Positions 25,209-34,844 are shown, counted from the stretch's first letter. The stretch is DNA of 64,000 nucleotides from Terasakiella magnetica (GCA_902729415.1 CACVCF010000046.1:7501-71500), one strand, 5' to 3'. The notes: a model not told the origin generated them from the letters alone. Program-made: numbers and translations.

Positions 25209-26945
25209 TTACTTCCCCATCGACAGAAGGCGGGCGTGGATCTCACCGGGGCGCATGGGCAGCGGACCGGGACGGCTGAGCTGCTCGGGCTTCACCGGCA
25301 GATCGTACTCGCCGCGCAGATAGCGGGTGAACTGGCCGAGATGGCTCTGCTCCACCACCAGGATCTTCTTGACGCCCTTCAAGGCATCACCCATGTGCTG
25401 CGGCCGGGTCGGATAGACCAGACGCAGCGAGATCAACCGGGCCTTGACGCCGTCGGCGCGGGCACGGTCGATGGCTTCGCGGGCGGCGCCGGTGCACGAG
25501 CCCCAGGTGATAACGGCGATATCGCCCTCACCTTCGATGGTGGCCCAATGGTCGGCGTAATCGTAGTTGGTCAGCTTCCGCTGACGCTTGTCCAACTGCA
25601 TATTGTGATCGGACGACTGCGACGACGGTGTGCCGGTCTCGGTGTGCTCAAGACCGTCGGCGGTGTACTGGCAGCCCTCGACACCGGGAATCGGCATGGG
25701 CGACACGCCGCTTTCGGTGTTGGCGTAGCGCTTGAAGGTCTCGCCCTCCGCCGGAGTGGTGGCGGTCAGACGGCCGCCGGGCAGATTCAGCTCGGGCGGG
25801 GCGTCGATGATGGCGCGGGACTGGCCCAGAGCCTGATCCGACAGCACGATGCAGGGGCTCTGCAACACTTCGGCCAGATGCACGCCCCACTGGGTGGTGA
25901 ACAGGCAGTCGCCGATGGAATTGGGCGCGACCACCAGATGGGGGGCGTCGCCGTGCAGGCCGTAAACCGCAATGTTGAGGTCCGACTGCTCGCACTTGGT
26001 GGCGATACCGGTGGAGGGGCCGACGCGCTGGACGTCAACCACGACGACCGGAGTTTCCGACGCCACCGACAGGCCCAGACCCTCGATCATCAGCGCCAGG
26101 CCGGGACCGGCGGTGGCGGTGATGGAGGGAGCGCCGCCGTAGGAGCCGCCGATGCACATGTTGACCGAGGCCAACTCGTCTTCGGCCTGGACGAACACGC
26201 CGCCGACCTTGGGCAGAGCAGAGCTGAGATATTCCAGCACCTCGGTCGCCGGGGTGATGGGATAGGCGGCGCAGAACTTGACGCCGCCGCGGATGGCGCC
26301 GAGACCGGTGGCGGCGTTGCCGGCGATAGCCAGACGCTTGCCAGGATTGGGCGAGGGCGCGGGCAGCTTCTTGGTGTCACCCAGCGAAGCGGCGAACTCG
26401 GCGCCCTTCTTCACGGCGGCCACCGAAGCCTCGTAGGCGTCGGCGCGCTTCTTCTTCAGCGACTTGCCCAGAACCTCGGTCAAGGGCTGAACCGGGAAGC
26501 CCACCAGGGCCGCGACGGCACCCAGAGCGATCATGTTGGGGCGACCACCGGGAATGGCCTTGGCCAGATCCTTCATGGGGAGATGGACAATACGCGCGCC
26601 GGTCTTGACGTAGACCTCCGGCACTTCGCCCGCCGCCGGATCACAGATGATCAGGGTGGACTTGGACAGCGGCAGCTCGGCGGCGAAACGCTGAACGCCC
26701 AGCCAATCGACGGCCAGCATGATATCGAAGGTGTCATCCACCGATGTGATGGGCTTTGCCGCCAAGCGCAGCAGGGCCGCAGCCTCGCCGCCACGGATCT
26801 GCGGGCCGGAAGACCGGCCGAACAGAGCATAAAAGCCAGCCTCGGCCGCCGCATCCACGAACATGTTGGCGGCGGTCATCACGCCGGCGCCACCACTGCC
26901 GCACAACGCGATCGAGACAGATCCTGATCCGGAACTCGTCGTCAT
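25209..26945 (-). CDS. korA: 2-oxoglutarate:ferredoxin oxidoreductase, fused gamma-alpha subunit
   Basis: At 578 residues the chain combines an N-terminal gamma-type domain (CGSGGAGVMTAANMF, SSGPQIRGGE) with the alpha subunit (about residue 200 onward). The latter shows GNAATGLGAIRGGVKF, AAYPITPATEVLEYL and QAEDELASVNMCIGGSYGG. This fusion is standard for KorA and PorA relatives. The start at 26945 is preceded by GGGGGAAAAG; a longer frame to 27002 has no better site. It is divergent from had across a 200-bp region containing a 32-bp palindrome. Co-regulation with the benzoyl-CoA genes is likely. Confidence 0.95.
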   Translation of the reverse strand: MTTSSGSGSVSIALCGSGGAGVMTAANMFVDAAAEAGFYALFGRSSGPQIRGGEAAALLRLAAKPITSVDDTFDIMLAVDWLGVQRFAAELPLSKSTLIICDPAAGEVPEVYVKTGARIVHLPMKDLAKAIPGGRPNMIALGAVAALVGFPVQPLTEVLGKSLKKKRADAYEASVAAVKKGAEFAASLGDTKKLPAPSPNPGKRLAIAGNAATGLGAIRGGVKFCAAYPITPATEVLEYLSSALPKVGGVFVQAEDELASVNMCIGGSYGGAPSITATAGPGLALMIEGLGLSVASETPVVVVDVQRVGPSTGIATKCEQSDLNIAVYGLHGDAPHLVVAPNSIGDCLFTTQWGVHLAEVLQSPCIVLSDQALGQSRAIIDAPPELNLPGGRLTATTPAEGETFKRYANTESGVSPMPIPGVEGCQYTADGLEHTETGTPSSQSSDHNMQLDKRQRKLTNYDYADHWATIEGEGDIAVITWGSCTGAAREAIDRARADGVKARLISLRLVYPTRPQHMGDALKGVKKILVVEQSHLGQFTRYLRGEYDLPVKPEQLSRPGPLPMRPGEIHARLLSMGK

Positions 26946-27040
26946 ATTTTCTTTTCCCCCGAAAGGCCCCCCAGCTTTTCGCATCTGGCGGTGCCTGGCC
27001 ACGGTTTGGTTAGAGATTGGTTAGCGAAGGTACACTTGAC

Positions 27041-27072
27041 GGGTAAATCGGTATTGTGGTACGCATTTACCC
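27041..27072. promoter_or_regulatory. 32-bp palindrome between korA and had, candidate benzoate-pathway operator
   Basis: The left half GGGTAAATCGGTA (27041-27053) and right half TACGCATTTACCC (27060-27072) are reverse complements at 11 of 13 positions, around TTGTGG. The outer eight bases pair perfectly. It lies about 70 bp upstream of had and 95 bp upstream of korA, so one regulator could control both operons. The core resembles the palindrome in front of the SDR gene. A direct repeat TTGGTTAG precedes it near 27006-27023. Confidence 0.6.
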
Positions 27073-27143
27073 AATAATACACACCCAGCCGATTCCTCGT
27101 CAATGATGGATGAGGCAGGACGCCGCAGAAGAGAGGGATTCCA

Positions 27144-28220
27144 ATGTCGAACGCACCGTACCGCTGGATGATGACCGGAGTTGGGCAGCCCATGGTGAAA
27201 GAGCCCATGGATATCGGCTCGTTGGAACCCGGTGAGGTTCTGGTTGCCATTGCCGGTTGCGGCGTGTGCCATACGGATCTCGACTTCTTCTATAACGGTG
27301 TCCGCACCAACCACCCGCTGCCCCTGACCCTGGGCCATGAAATCAGCGGGCGCGTTCAAAGCGCGGGAGCTGGCGCCGAAAGCTGGATCGGCAAGGCCGT
27401 CATCATACCCGCGGTTATTCCCTGCGGCGAGTGTGATTTGTGCAAGCGGGGCAAGGGCACCATCTGCCGGTCCCAGAAGATGCCCGGCAACGATCTCCAG
27501 GGCGGTTTTGCCACCCATATCAAGGTTCCGTCCAAGGGTCTGTGCTTGGTCGATGAGGCCCGTCTGAAGGCCGCCGGGCTTGATCTGGCCGAGGTTTCGG
27601 TGGTTGCCGACGCCCTGACCACCCCCTTCCAGGCCGCGACCCAGGCCGGTATCGGTGAAGGCGATCTGGTGATCGTCATCGGCTGCGGCGGCGTCGGCGG
27701 CTACTCGGTACAGGTGGCCTCGGCCATGGGAGCCAAGGTGGTGGCGCTGGACATCGATCCGGCCAAGCTGGAGGCGGTCAAGGCCTCGGGCGCGGCGCTG
27801 ACCTTGAACCCCAAGGATTTCCCCGGCACCCGCGAGATCAAGAAGGAAATCGGCGCCTGGGCCAAGGCCAACGGCCTGCGCTCCACCGAATGGGTGATCA
27901 TGGAGTGCTCGGGCAGCGTTCCCGGCCAGCAGACCGCCTTTGACCTGATGGTCCATGGCTGCACCATCTGCGTGGTGGGCTACACCATGAACAAGGCGGA
28001 GTTCCGCCTGTCGAATCTGATGGCTTTCCATGCCCGCGCTCTTGGAAACTGGGGCTGCACCCCCGATTTGTATCCGGGTGCCCTCGATCTGGTGCTGTCG
28101 GGCAAGGTCAACGTCAAGAACTTCGTCGAAGTGCGTCCCCTGGACAGCATCAACGAGACCTTTGCCGCCGTGCACGACCACAAGCTGTCGCGCCGCGCCG
28201 TTCTTCGTCCTACCGCCTAA
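27144..28220 (+). CDS. had: 6-hydroxycyclohex-1-ene-1-carbonyl-CoA dehydrogenase
   Basis: It is an NAD-dependent oxidoreductase of the zinc alcohol dehydrogenase family, converting 6-hydroxycyclohex-1-ene-1-carbonyl-CoA to the 6-oxo compound in anaerobic benzoate degradation. The 358-residue protein has the catalytic-zinc motif CGVCHTD with C42, GHE at 64-66, and the structural-zinc cysteines C94, C97, C100 and C108. The nucleotide motif is [19 protein letters not shown] precedes the ATG. It is the first gene of the had-oah-dch-bcrCBAD-fdx run. The general ADH family is certain, and the specific call rests on sequence and context. Confidence 0.94.
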   Translation: MSNAPYRWMMTGVGQPMVKEPMDIGSLEPGEVLVAIAGCGVCHTDLDFFYNGVRTNHPLPLTLGHEISGRVQSAGAGAESWIGKAVIIPAVIPCGECDLCKRGKGTICRSQKMPGNDLQGGFATHIKVPSKGLCLVDEARLKAAGLDLAEVSVVADALTTPFQAATQAGIGEGDLVIVIGCGGVGGYSVQVASAMGAKVVALDIDPAKLEAVKASGAALTLNPKDFPGTREIKKEIGAWAKANGLRSTEWVIMECSGSVPGQQTAFDLMVHGCTICVVGYTMNKAEFRLSNLMAFHARALGNWGCTPDLYPGALDLVLSGKVNVKNFVEVRPLDSINETFAAVHDHKLSRRAVLRPTA

Positions 28221-28247
28221 AAAAATCAAAGAGGGAGCAGAAACACC

Positions 28248-29381
28248 ATGAACAAGGAAACTGCCGCCATCGTCACCCGGACGGTCCCGGCTCATCTGAA
28301 CGATCACAATCTGGTGCCCGCCACCGTCGTGCCGGGCGTACTGTATGAAAAGCGCCCCGCCCGCCGTGCCGACGGCAGCGTTGCCGAGGGCCTGTACAAC
28401 GCCTGGATCACGCTGGACAACCAGAAGCAGTACAATTCCTACACCACCGACATGGTCAAGGGCGTCATCATGGCGTTCAACCATGCCTCCGCCTCCCGCG
28501 ATGTCTCCTCGGTGGTGTTCACCGGCGCTGGCGACAAGGCGTTCTGCACCGGCGGCAACACCAAGGAATACGCCGAGTATTATGCGGGCAACCCGCAGGA
28601 ATACCGCCAGTACATGCGCCTGTTCAACGACATGGTTTCGGCCATTCTGGGCTGCGACAAGCCGGTGATCTGCCGCGTCAACGGCATGCGCATCGGCGGC
28701 GGCCAGGAAATCGGCATGGCTGCCGACTTCTCGGTCGCCCAGGATCTGGCCAAATTCGGCCAGGCCGGCCCCAAGCACGGCTCGGCCCCCATCGGCGGCG
28801 CCACCGACTTCCTGCCGGTGATGATCGGCTGCGAGCAGGCCATGGTCTCGGGCTCCCTCTGTGAGCCCTGGTCGGCCCACAAGGCCTACCGCACCGGCAT
28901 CATCATGGACGTGGTCCCGGCGCTGAAGGTTGACGGCAAGTTCGTCGCCAATCCGCTGGTGATCACCGACCGCTATCTCGACGAATACGGCCGCATCATT
29001 CACGGCGAGTCCAAGACCGGCGCCGAGCTGGCCGCGGGCAAGGAGCTGCTGAAGAAGGGCACCATCGATCTGTCCCTGCTGGACGCCAAGGTCGAAGAGA
29101 TCTGCGCCAAGATCCTGGGCACCTTCCCGGATTGCTTCACCAAGACCATCCAGGAATTGCGCAAGCCCAAGCTGAACGCCTGGAACGCCAACAAGGAAAA
29201 CAGCCGCGACTGGCTGGGCCTCAACATGATGACCGAGGCCCGCACCGGCTTCCGCGCCTTCAACGAAGGCCCCAAGGATGACCGCGAGATCGATTTCGTG
29301 GCTCTGCGTCAGGCGCTGGCCAAGGGCGCTCCGTGGACTCCCGAACTGATCGACTCCCTGATCCCGAAGAAGGCCGACTAA
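28248..29381 (+). CDS. oah: 6-oxocyclohex-1-ene-1-carbonyl-CoA hydrolase
   Basis: A ring-opening hydrolase of the crotonase superfamily. It adds two waters to 6-oxocyclohex-1-ene-1-carbonyl-CoA to give 3-hydroxypimelyl-CoA. The 377 residues are longer than ordinary enoyl-CoA hydratases, as expected for Oah. Crotonase features are the oxyanion-hole segment FTGAGDKAFCTGGNTKEY and VNGMRIGGGQEIGMAADFSV. A C-terminal extension carries the tail PWTPELIDSLIPKK. A GAGGGAG ribosome site lies upstream. It starts 27 bp after had and is followed by dch after one base. Confidence 0.95.
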   Translation: MNKETAAIVTRTVPAHLNDHNLVPATVVPGVLYEKRPARRADGSVAEGLYNAWITLDNQKQYNSYTTDMVKGVIMAFNHASASRDVSSVVFTGAGDKAFCTGGNTKEYAEYYAGNPQEYRQYMRLFNDMVSAILGCDKPVICRVNGMRIGGGQEIGMAADFSVAQDLAKFGQAGPKHGSAPIGGATDFLPVMIGCEQAMVSGSLCEPWSAHKAYRTGIIMDVVPALKVDGKFVANPLVITDRYLDEYGRIIHGESKTGAELAAGKELLKKGTIDLSLLDAKVEEICAKILGTFPDCFTKTIQELRKPKLNAWNANKENSRDWLGLNMMTEARTGFRAFNEGPKDDREIDFVALRQALAKGAPWTPELIDSLIPKKAD

Positions 29382-29382
29382 A

Positions 29383-30153
29383 ATGGCGGAATCCGCTCTC
29401 AAGGTCTGGAGCGACCGCGACGGCAAGCTGCTTCGGCTGCGGCTGTCCCGCCCCAAGGCCAACATCATCGACGCAGAGATGATCGCGGCGCTGCACAAGG
29501 CCCTGACCGAAGGGGCCGCGGACCCGCACTTCCGTGCGGTTCTGATCGACCACGAAGGTCCGCATTTCAGCTTTGGCGCCTCGGTGCCCGAGCACATGCC
29601 GGACCAATGCGCCGCCATGCTGAAGGGCCTGCACGCCCTGGTTCTGACCATGGTCGAATACCCGGTTCCGATCCTGGTGTCGGTACGGGGGCAGTGCCTG
29701 GGCGGCGGTCTCGAAGTCGCGGCGGCGGGACACATGATGTTTGTGTCTCCCGACGCCAAGCTGGGCCAGCCCGAGATCGTCCTGGGCGTGTTCGCCCCGG
29801 CGGCCTCGTGCCTGCTGCCCGAACGTCTGCCTCAGGCTGTTGCCGAGGATCTGCTTTATTCCGGCCGCTCCATCTCCGGTGAGGAGGCTGCTCGCTTTGG
29901 CTTGGCCAATGCGGTGGCGGAAGAGCCGGAAGCTGCCGCGCTTGCCTGGTTCGACGCCGGACCGGCCAAGCATTCCGCCTCTTCGTTGCGCTTCGCGGTC
30001 AAGGCCGCTCGTTTGGGTATGAACGAGCGGGTCAAGGCCAAGATCGCGCAGGTCGAAGACCTTTACCTCAACGGCCTGATGGCCAGCCGCGACGCCGTCG
30101 AGGGACTCAACGCCTTCATCGCCAAGAGGGCGGCAATCTGGGAGGACCGCTAG
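29383..30153 (+). CDS. dch: Cyclohexa-1,5-diene-1-carbonyl-CoA hydratase
   Basis: It hydrates the dienoyl-CoA made by benzoyl-CoA reductase to 6-hydroxycyclohex-1-ene-1-carbonyl-CoA. The 256-residue crotonase-family protein shows the segments HEGPHFSFGASVPEHMP and VRGQCLGGGLEVAAAGHMMF, the usual CoA and oxyanion-hole elements, with the family's own variations. It sits between oah and bcrC with one-base gaps, the arrangement expected for a translationally coupled pathway operon. The sequence fits Dch better than generic enoyl-CoA hydratases, and the context supports it. Confidence 0.94.
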   Translation: MAESALKVWSDRDGKLLRLRLSRPKANIIDAEMIAALHKALTEGAADPHFRAVLIDHEGPHFSFGASVPEHMPDQCAAMLKGLHALVLTMVEYPVPILVSVRGQCLGGGLEVAAAGHMMFVSPDAKLGQPEIVLGVFAPAASCLLPERLPQAVAEDLLYSGRSISGEEAARFGLANAVAEEPEAAALAWFDAGPAKHSASSLRFAVKAARLGMNERVKAKIAQVEDLYLNGLMASRDAVEGLNAFIAKRAAIWEDR

Positions 30154-30154
30154 G

Positions 30155-31330
30155 ATGTCTGGAAAGAAGAAGTCGGTCGCCGATATCGTCTCCTATTGCC
30201 AGGAGATTTTCGACGACATCAATTTCGGTTATGCGCGTAAGTGGAAGGCTGCCAAGCCGGGCCGCAAGGTCGTGGGCTTCCTGCCGGTCTATGTCCCGCT
30301 CGAGCTGATCCATGCCGCCGGCTGCTTGCCGCTGGGCATCTTCGGCGGCGGCGACCAGATGGAAGTCATCCATGGTGACGCCTATTATCAGAGCTATATC
30401 TGCCGTATTCCGCGCTCGACCATCGAACTGGGCGTCACCAACCGCCTGGACGTTGCCGATGGCATGCTGTTCCCGTTCGTCTGCGACGTGATCCGCAATC
30501 TGTCGGGTATGTGGAAGATCATGTTCCCGAACGTGTGGACCAAGTTCTTCGACACCCCCCAGAACTTTGATGCCAACATTGGCGGCACCTACTACCAGCA
30601 GGAATTGCTGGAGCTGAAGGAAGGCCTGGAGCAGCTGACCGGTCGTAAGATCAGCGATGCCGATATCCAGCGCTCGATCAAGATCTACAACGAGAACCGC
30701 AAGGTCGTGCGTGAGGTTTACGCCTTCCGCGCCAAGGAGCCGTGGAAGGCCCCGGCCTCCGAAGTGTATCTGATGATGCGCGCCGGTCTGCTGATCGATG
30801 TGGAAGAGCATACCCAGCTGATGAAGGATTATATGGCCGCCGCCAGTGCCGAAGACCGGCCCAAGCGCGACAACGTCCGTATCGCCATCTTCGGCTCGTT
30901 CTGCGAACAGCCGCCGCTCAATCTGATCAAGTCGATCGAGATGGCGGGCTGCTACGTGGTCGAGGACGACTACGCCCTGGTCAACCGCTTCCTCACTGTC
31001 GATGTCCCCACCTCCGGCGATCCGCTGGAAGCCCTGTCGACCACCTATCTGAAGCACTCGGTCGAGACGTCATGCAAGTACGTCCCGGTCGAAGAGGACA
31101 AGGGCAAGTTCCACATCGCCGCCGTCAAGGCGTGCGGAGCCGAGGGCGTGATCTACGCGACCCCCAGCTTCTGCGATCCGGCGCTGTTGGACCGTCCCAT
31201 GGTGTGCGGCCGCCTGTCCGAGGCAGGCATCCCCTACATCTCGTTCAAGTACGCCGAGAACTCTGGCCAGATGCAGCCGATCCGCGAGCAGGCCGGTACC
31301 TTCGCTGATTCCATCAAGTTGTGGAGCTGA
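30155..31330 (+). CDS. bcrC: Benzoyl-CoA reductase, gamma subunit
   Basis: One of the two cluster- and substrate-binding subunits of ATP-dependent (class I) benzoyl-CoA reductase, which dearomatises benzoyl-CoA to the 1,5-diene at the cost of two ATP per electron pair. The 391-residue protein is related to 2-hydroxyacyl-CoA dehydratase subunits. Cysteines likely to ligate the [4Fe-4S] cluster are seen in HAAGCLPLG, YICRIPRST and GSFCEQPPLN. It begins one base after dch and four bases before bcrB. Confidence 0.96.
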   Translation: MSGKKKSVADIVSYCQEIFDDINFGYARKWKAAKPGRKVVGFLPVYVPLELIHAAGCLPLGIFGGGDQMEVIHGDAYYQSYICRIPRSTIELGVTNRLDVADGMLFPFVCDVIRNLSGMWKIMFPNVWTKFFDTPQNFDANIGGTYYQQELLELKEGLEQLTGRKISDADIQRSIKIYNENRKVVREVYAFRAKEPWKAPASEVYLMMRAGLLIDVEEHTQLMKDYMAAASAEDRPKRDNVRIAIFGSFCEQPPLNLIKSIEMAGCYVVEDDYALVNRFLTVDVPTSGDPLEALSTTYLKHSVETSCKYVPVEEDKGKFHIAAVKACGAEGVIYATPSFCDPALLDRPMVCGRLSEAGIPYISFKYAENSGQMQPIREQAGTFADSIKLWS

Positions 31331-31334
31331 CACC

Positions 31335-32630
31335 ATGAGCGCTGAAGCCGTCAAAGAAGCATCGATGGAGATGCAGAAGAAGATGATCGCGAAGAATTAC
31401 GACGCGATCACCTCTAAGCACGAAACCGGCCGTAAGGTGGCGTCCACCTTCGTCCCCGGCAATCTGAACGAATTGTTGATGTGCTTTGATATCGTCAACA
31501 ACCTGCCTGAAATCAACGCCATCCAGGCCGGCATGCGCAAGGCCTCGGGCGGCTATATCATGGAAGCCGAAAAGACCGGCCATTCCGAAGATGTCTGCAC
31601 CTATGTGAAGTGCGATATCGGCCAGATGTCCAAGGGCAACATCGCCCCCAACGGCAAGCCCTACCCCAACCCCGATGTGCTGATGCTCAGCTACACCGGC
31701 TGCTACACCTTCATGAAGTGGTTCGAGCTGCTGCGCGAGCAGTACAAGTGCCCGACCCTGATGCTGCACGTCCCCTACGAAGGCGACGGCCACTCCACCA
31801 AGAACATGCGCGACTACCTCGTCAAGCAGCTGAAGGAAGTGGTCATCCCCGGCCTGGAGCAGGTCTCGGGCGTGAAGTTCGACATCGACCGTCTGCGCCA
31901 GTACCTGCGCAACTCGGCCAAGGCCGAAGATGATCTGGTGTGGTGCCTGGAGCAGGGCAAGAAGAAGCCCTCGCCCATCGACGCCTATTTCGGCGGCGTG
32001 TACTACATCGGCCCGATCTTCACCGCCTTCCGCGGCACCGAGGATGCGGTGGGCTATTACGAGATGCTGCGCAAGGAAGTTCAGGGTCGCATCGAGAACC
32101 ATCAGGGTCCGCTGACCCCCGAGGGCACCTACTTCAACGACCAGAAGTATCGTCTGGTCGTTGAAGGCCCGCCCAACTGGACCAACTTCCGCGAGTTCTG
32201 GAAGATGTTCTATGACGAGGGCGCGGTCGTGGTCGCCAGCTCCTACACCAAGGTGGGCGGTCTCTACGATCAAGGCTTCCGCCATGATCCCGACAACCCC
32301 CTGGAGAGCCTGGCCGATTACTGCCTGGGCTGCTACACCAACCTGAACCTGCCGACCCGCGTCGACCTGCTGGCTAAGTATGTCGAGGAATACGAGGCCG
32401 ACGGCCTGCTCATCAACTCGATCAAGAGCTGCAACAGCTTCTCTGCCGGTCAGCTGATGATCATGAAGGAAGTCGAGCGTCGTACCGGCAAGCCCGGCGC
32501 GTTCATCGAAACCGATCTGGTCGATCCCCGCTACTTCTCTGCCGCCAACGTCAAGAACCGTCTGGAGAGCTATTTCCAGATGATCGAGCAGAAGCGTCGC
32601 GGTGGCGGCTCCAAGACCGTCGCTGCGTAA
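31335..32630 (+). CDS. bcrB: Benzoyl-CoA reductase, beta subunit
   Basis: The 431-residue partner of BcrC in the electron-accepting module of benzoyl-CoA reductase. It belongs to the HgdB-type dehydratase family. Characteristic segments are KHETGRKVASTFVPGNLNEL, YTGCYTFMKWFELL, and a C-terminal IKSCNSFSAGQLMIMKEVE, with conserved cysteines for a [4Fe-4S] cluster. Together with BcrC it binds benzoyl-CoA and receives low-potential electrons from the BcrA/BcrD ATPase pair. It is followed closely by bcrA. Confidence 0.96.
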   Translation: MSAEAVKEASMEMQKKMIAKNYDAITSKHETGRKVASTFVPGNLNELLMCFDIVNNLPEINAIQAGMRKASGGYIMEAEKTGHSEDVCTYVKCDIGQMSKGNIAPNGKPYPNPDVLMLSYTGCYTFMKWFELLREQYKCPTLMLHVPYEGDGHSTKNMRDYLVKQLKEVVIPGLEQVSGVKFDIDRLRQYLRNSAKAEDDLVWCLEQGKKKPSPIDAYFGGVYYIGPIFTAFRGTEDAVGYYEMLRKEVQGRIENHQGPLTPEGTYFNDQKYRLVVEGPPNWTNFREFWKMFYDEGAVVVASSYTKVGGLYDQGFRHDPDNPLESLADYCLGCYTNLNLPTRVDLLAKYVEEYEADGLLINSIKSCNSFSAGQLMIMKEVERRTGKPGAFIETDLVDPRYFSAANVKNRLESYFQMIEQKRRGGGSKTVAA

Positions 32631-32644
32631 GGGAGGAATAGACA

Positions 32645-33937
32645 ATGCGTTGCTTTATCGGCATCGACCTGGGTTCGACCACCACCAAAGCCGTGGTGAT
32701 GGACGAGAATCTGCAGGTTATGGGGCGCGGCATCACCAATTCGCGCTCCAACTATGACACCGCCGCCAAGGTCTCCAAGCAGGAGGCCCTGATCGACACC
32801 CGCCTGACCCTGTTCCGCCGCGGCCTGGGCAGTGTTCCGGAAGTCACCGGCAAGATCGACGACATCTTGTTCGATCTCGAGCGGAACTTCCGTCACGTCC
32901 AGTTCCTGGAGCAGTTGGAAGATCTGGAACAGACCTGCATCACCAATATCAAGGGGCCGCGCTTCGCCGGCCGCGAGAAGGCGGTGATCGAGGCTCTGGA
33001 AGCCACTTTCAAGCGTCTGCGCGACCACTCGGCGAGCCAGTTCGCTCCCGGCGTCAAGCGCAAGTCCGACTTCTTCCGCGATCTGGCCGGGTCCGACTTC
33101 ATGCATCTCGGCGAAGCCGTCTGCAAGGAAATGGGCCTGGGCTTCGACCTGATCCTCAATGTCTATGACAAGTCGATCATCGAAGTCGAAAACCGTCCGC
33201 CGTCGGGCGACATGGAAGGCAAGTTCATCCGCGCCCTGGAAAAGGGTTCGATGGCCAACAACCTGATCCTCAAGCCGGTTCAGGACGCCCTGGCCATCCC
33301 CCTGGAAGAGACCTACGTGGTCGGCACCGGCTATGGCCGCGTCCGCCTGCCCTTCCCCAAGGAGCACATCCGCTCCGAGATCCTGTGCCATGGCCTCGGC
33401 GCCCACATGATGTATCCCGATACCCGCACGGTGCTCGACATCGGCGGCCAGGATACCAAGGGCATCCAGGTCGACCCCGTCGGCATCGTCGAGAACTTCC
33501 AGATGAACGACCGCTGCGCTGCTGGCTGCGGCCGCTATCTGGGCTACATCGCCGATGAAATGAACATGGGTCTGCATGAGCTCGGTCCGCTGGCCATGAA
33601 GTCCAACAAGCAGGTTCGCATCAACTCGACCTGCACCGTGTTCGCGGGCGCCGAGTTGCGTGACCGTCTGGCTCTGGGCGAAAAGCGTGAAGACATCCTG
33701 GCCGGTCTGCACCGCGCCATCATCCTTCGCGCCATGTCGATCCTGTCCCGCGCCGGCGGCGTCAAGGACCAGTTCACCTTCACCGGTGGCGTCGCCAAGA
33801 ACGAGGCGGCGGTGCGCGAGCTGCGCAAGCTGATCAAGGAAAATTACGGCGACGTGACCATCAACATCGACCCGGATTCGATCTACACCGGCGCTCTCGG
33901 CGGAGCTACCTTCGCCGTCCGCGCGGTCGTGAACTAG
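32645..33937 (+). CDS. bcrA: Benzoyl-CoA reductase, alpha subunit (ATP-hydrolysing activator type)
   Basis: A 430-residue ASKHA-fold ATPase. It begins with the phosphate-1 loop [15 protein letters not shown] and has the [13 protein letters not shown] loop further on. The cysteine motif [13 protein letters not shown] would bind a [4Fe-4S] cluster shared with BcrD, and [12 protein letters not shown] near the end contacts adenosine. ATP hydrolysis drives electron transfer from ferredoxin to the BcrBC module. GGGAGG lies before the ATG. It is longer than BcrD through an internal insertion (about residues 50-200). Confidence 0.96.
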   Translation: MRCFIGIDLGSTTTKAVVMDENLQVMGRGITNSRSNYDTAAKVSKQEALIDTRLTLFRRGLGSVPEVTGKIDDILFDLERNFRHVQFLEQLEDLEQTCITNIKGPRFAGREKAVIEALEATFKRLRDHSASQFAPGVKRKSDFFRDLAGSDFMHLGEAVCKEMGLGFDLILNVYDKSIIEVENRPPSGDMEGKFIRALEKGSMANNLILKPVQDALAIPLEETYVVGTGYGRVRLPFPKEHIRSEILCHGLGAHMMYPDTRTVLDIGGQDTKGIQVDPVGIVENFQMNDRCAAGCGRYLGYIADEMNMGLHELGPLAMKSNKQVRINSTCTVFAGAELRDRLALGEKREDILAGLHRAIILRAMSILSRAGGVKDQFTFTGGVAKNEAAVRELRKLIKENYGDVTINIDPDSIYTGALGGATFAVRAVVN

Positions 33938-33958
33938 TCGGGAAGGGAGGATACCTTT

Positions 33959-34798
33959 ATGTCTGGACTTATCACTACCGGCGTCGATATCGGCTCGGGC
34001 TGCATCAAGACCGTGGTGTTCAAGGTCGATGGCGACAAGGTCGAGTGGCTGGGCAAGGAAACGTCGCGCATTCGCAACCGCGACCCCTTCCAGCTCACCA
34101 CCGAAGCCTATGACCACATGCTGAAGACCGCAGGCATCGACAAGGGTGACGTCGCCTATGTGGCGTCCACCGGCGATGCCGAGAATCTGAAGTTCGCCAC
34201 CGGTCACTTCTACTCCATGACCACCCACGGCCGTGGCGGCCTGTACCTGAACCCGGAAGCCCGCGCTGTGCTGGATATCGGGGCCTTGAACGGCCGCGCC
34301 ATCCGCATGGACGGCTCGGGCAAGGTGCTGTCCTACAAGATGACCAGCCAGTGCGCTTCCGGGTCGGGCCAGTTCCTCGAGAACATCGCCCGCTATCTCG
34401 GCATCGCCCAGGACGAAATCGGTTCGCTGTCCATGAAGGCCGATGACCCCGAAAAGGTCTCGTCCATCTGCGCCGTGCTGGCCGAAACCGACGTCATCAA
34501 CATGGTGTCGCGCGGCATCTCGGCTTCGAACATCCTCAAGGGCATTCACGTGTCCATGGCGGTGCGTCTGGCCAAGCTGCTGAAGTCCATCGGCGCCGTG
34601 GACGGTATCGTCCAGGTGACCGGCGGTCTGGCCCTGGACACCGGCCTGGTCGCGGCTCTCAACGAGGCTGCCGAACAGGAAAAGGTGAATCTGGTTGCCA
34701 AGAGCCACCCGGACTCGATATACGCCGGTGCTATTGGCGCCGCTTTGTGGGGTGCCTTCCGCCACGAAAAGCTCGCCCGTCTGGGTCAGGCGGCGTAG
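33959..34798 (+). CDS. bcrD: Benzoyl-CoA reductase, delta subunit (ATP-hydrolysing activator type)
   Basis: The 279-residue second ATPase subunit, homologous to the activator of 2-hydroxyglutaryl-CoA dehydratase. The first phosphate loop reads VDIGSGCIKTVVFKVDG. The second is DIGALNGRAIRMDGSGKV. The bridging-cluster cysteine lies in MTSQCASGSGQFLENIA, and the adenosine motif is VTGGLALDTGLV. It is the last of the bcrCBAD block. A GC-rich hairpin separates it from the ferredoxin gene, which may adjust relative expression. Confidence 0.96.
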   Translation: MSGLITTGVDIGSGCIKTVVFKVDGDKVEWLGKETSRIRNRDPFQLTTEAYDHMLKTAGIDKGDVAYVASTGDAENLKFATGHFYSMTTHGRGGLYLNPEARAVLDIGALNGRAIRMDGSGKVLSYKMTSQCASGSGQFLENIARYLGIAQDEIGSLSMKADDPEKVSSICAVLAETDVINMVSRGISASNILKGIHVSMAVRLAKLLKSIGAVDGIVQVTGGLALDTGLVAALNEAAEQEKVNLVAKSHPDSIYAGAIGAALWGAFRHEKLARLGQAA

Positions 34799-34808
34799 TA
34801 TGAAGCCT

Positions 34809-34844
34809 CCCCCGGCCACCCGCGAATAATGCGGGGGCCGGGGG
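34809..34844 (+). promoter_or_regulatory. GC-rich hairpin between bcrD and fdx
   Basis: CCCCCGGCC (34809-34817) pairs with GGCCGGGGG (34836-34844), with further pairing inside around a GAATAAT loop. Only TGATTT follows, so full termination is unlikely. It may be a partial terminator or an mRNA-stabilising element setting ferredoxin level. Confidence 0.5.

Noticed and set aside
27021..29759. 912-codon open frame antisense to had-oah-dch
   Set aside because: The plus-strand genes are unambiguous enzymes. The antisense frame is a codon-bias artefact and crosses the promoter palindrome.
32570..34819. 749-codon frame antisense to bcrA and bcrD
   Set aside because: Shadow frame. The sense genes carry clear ATPase and cluster motifs.
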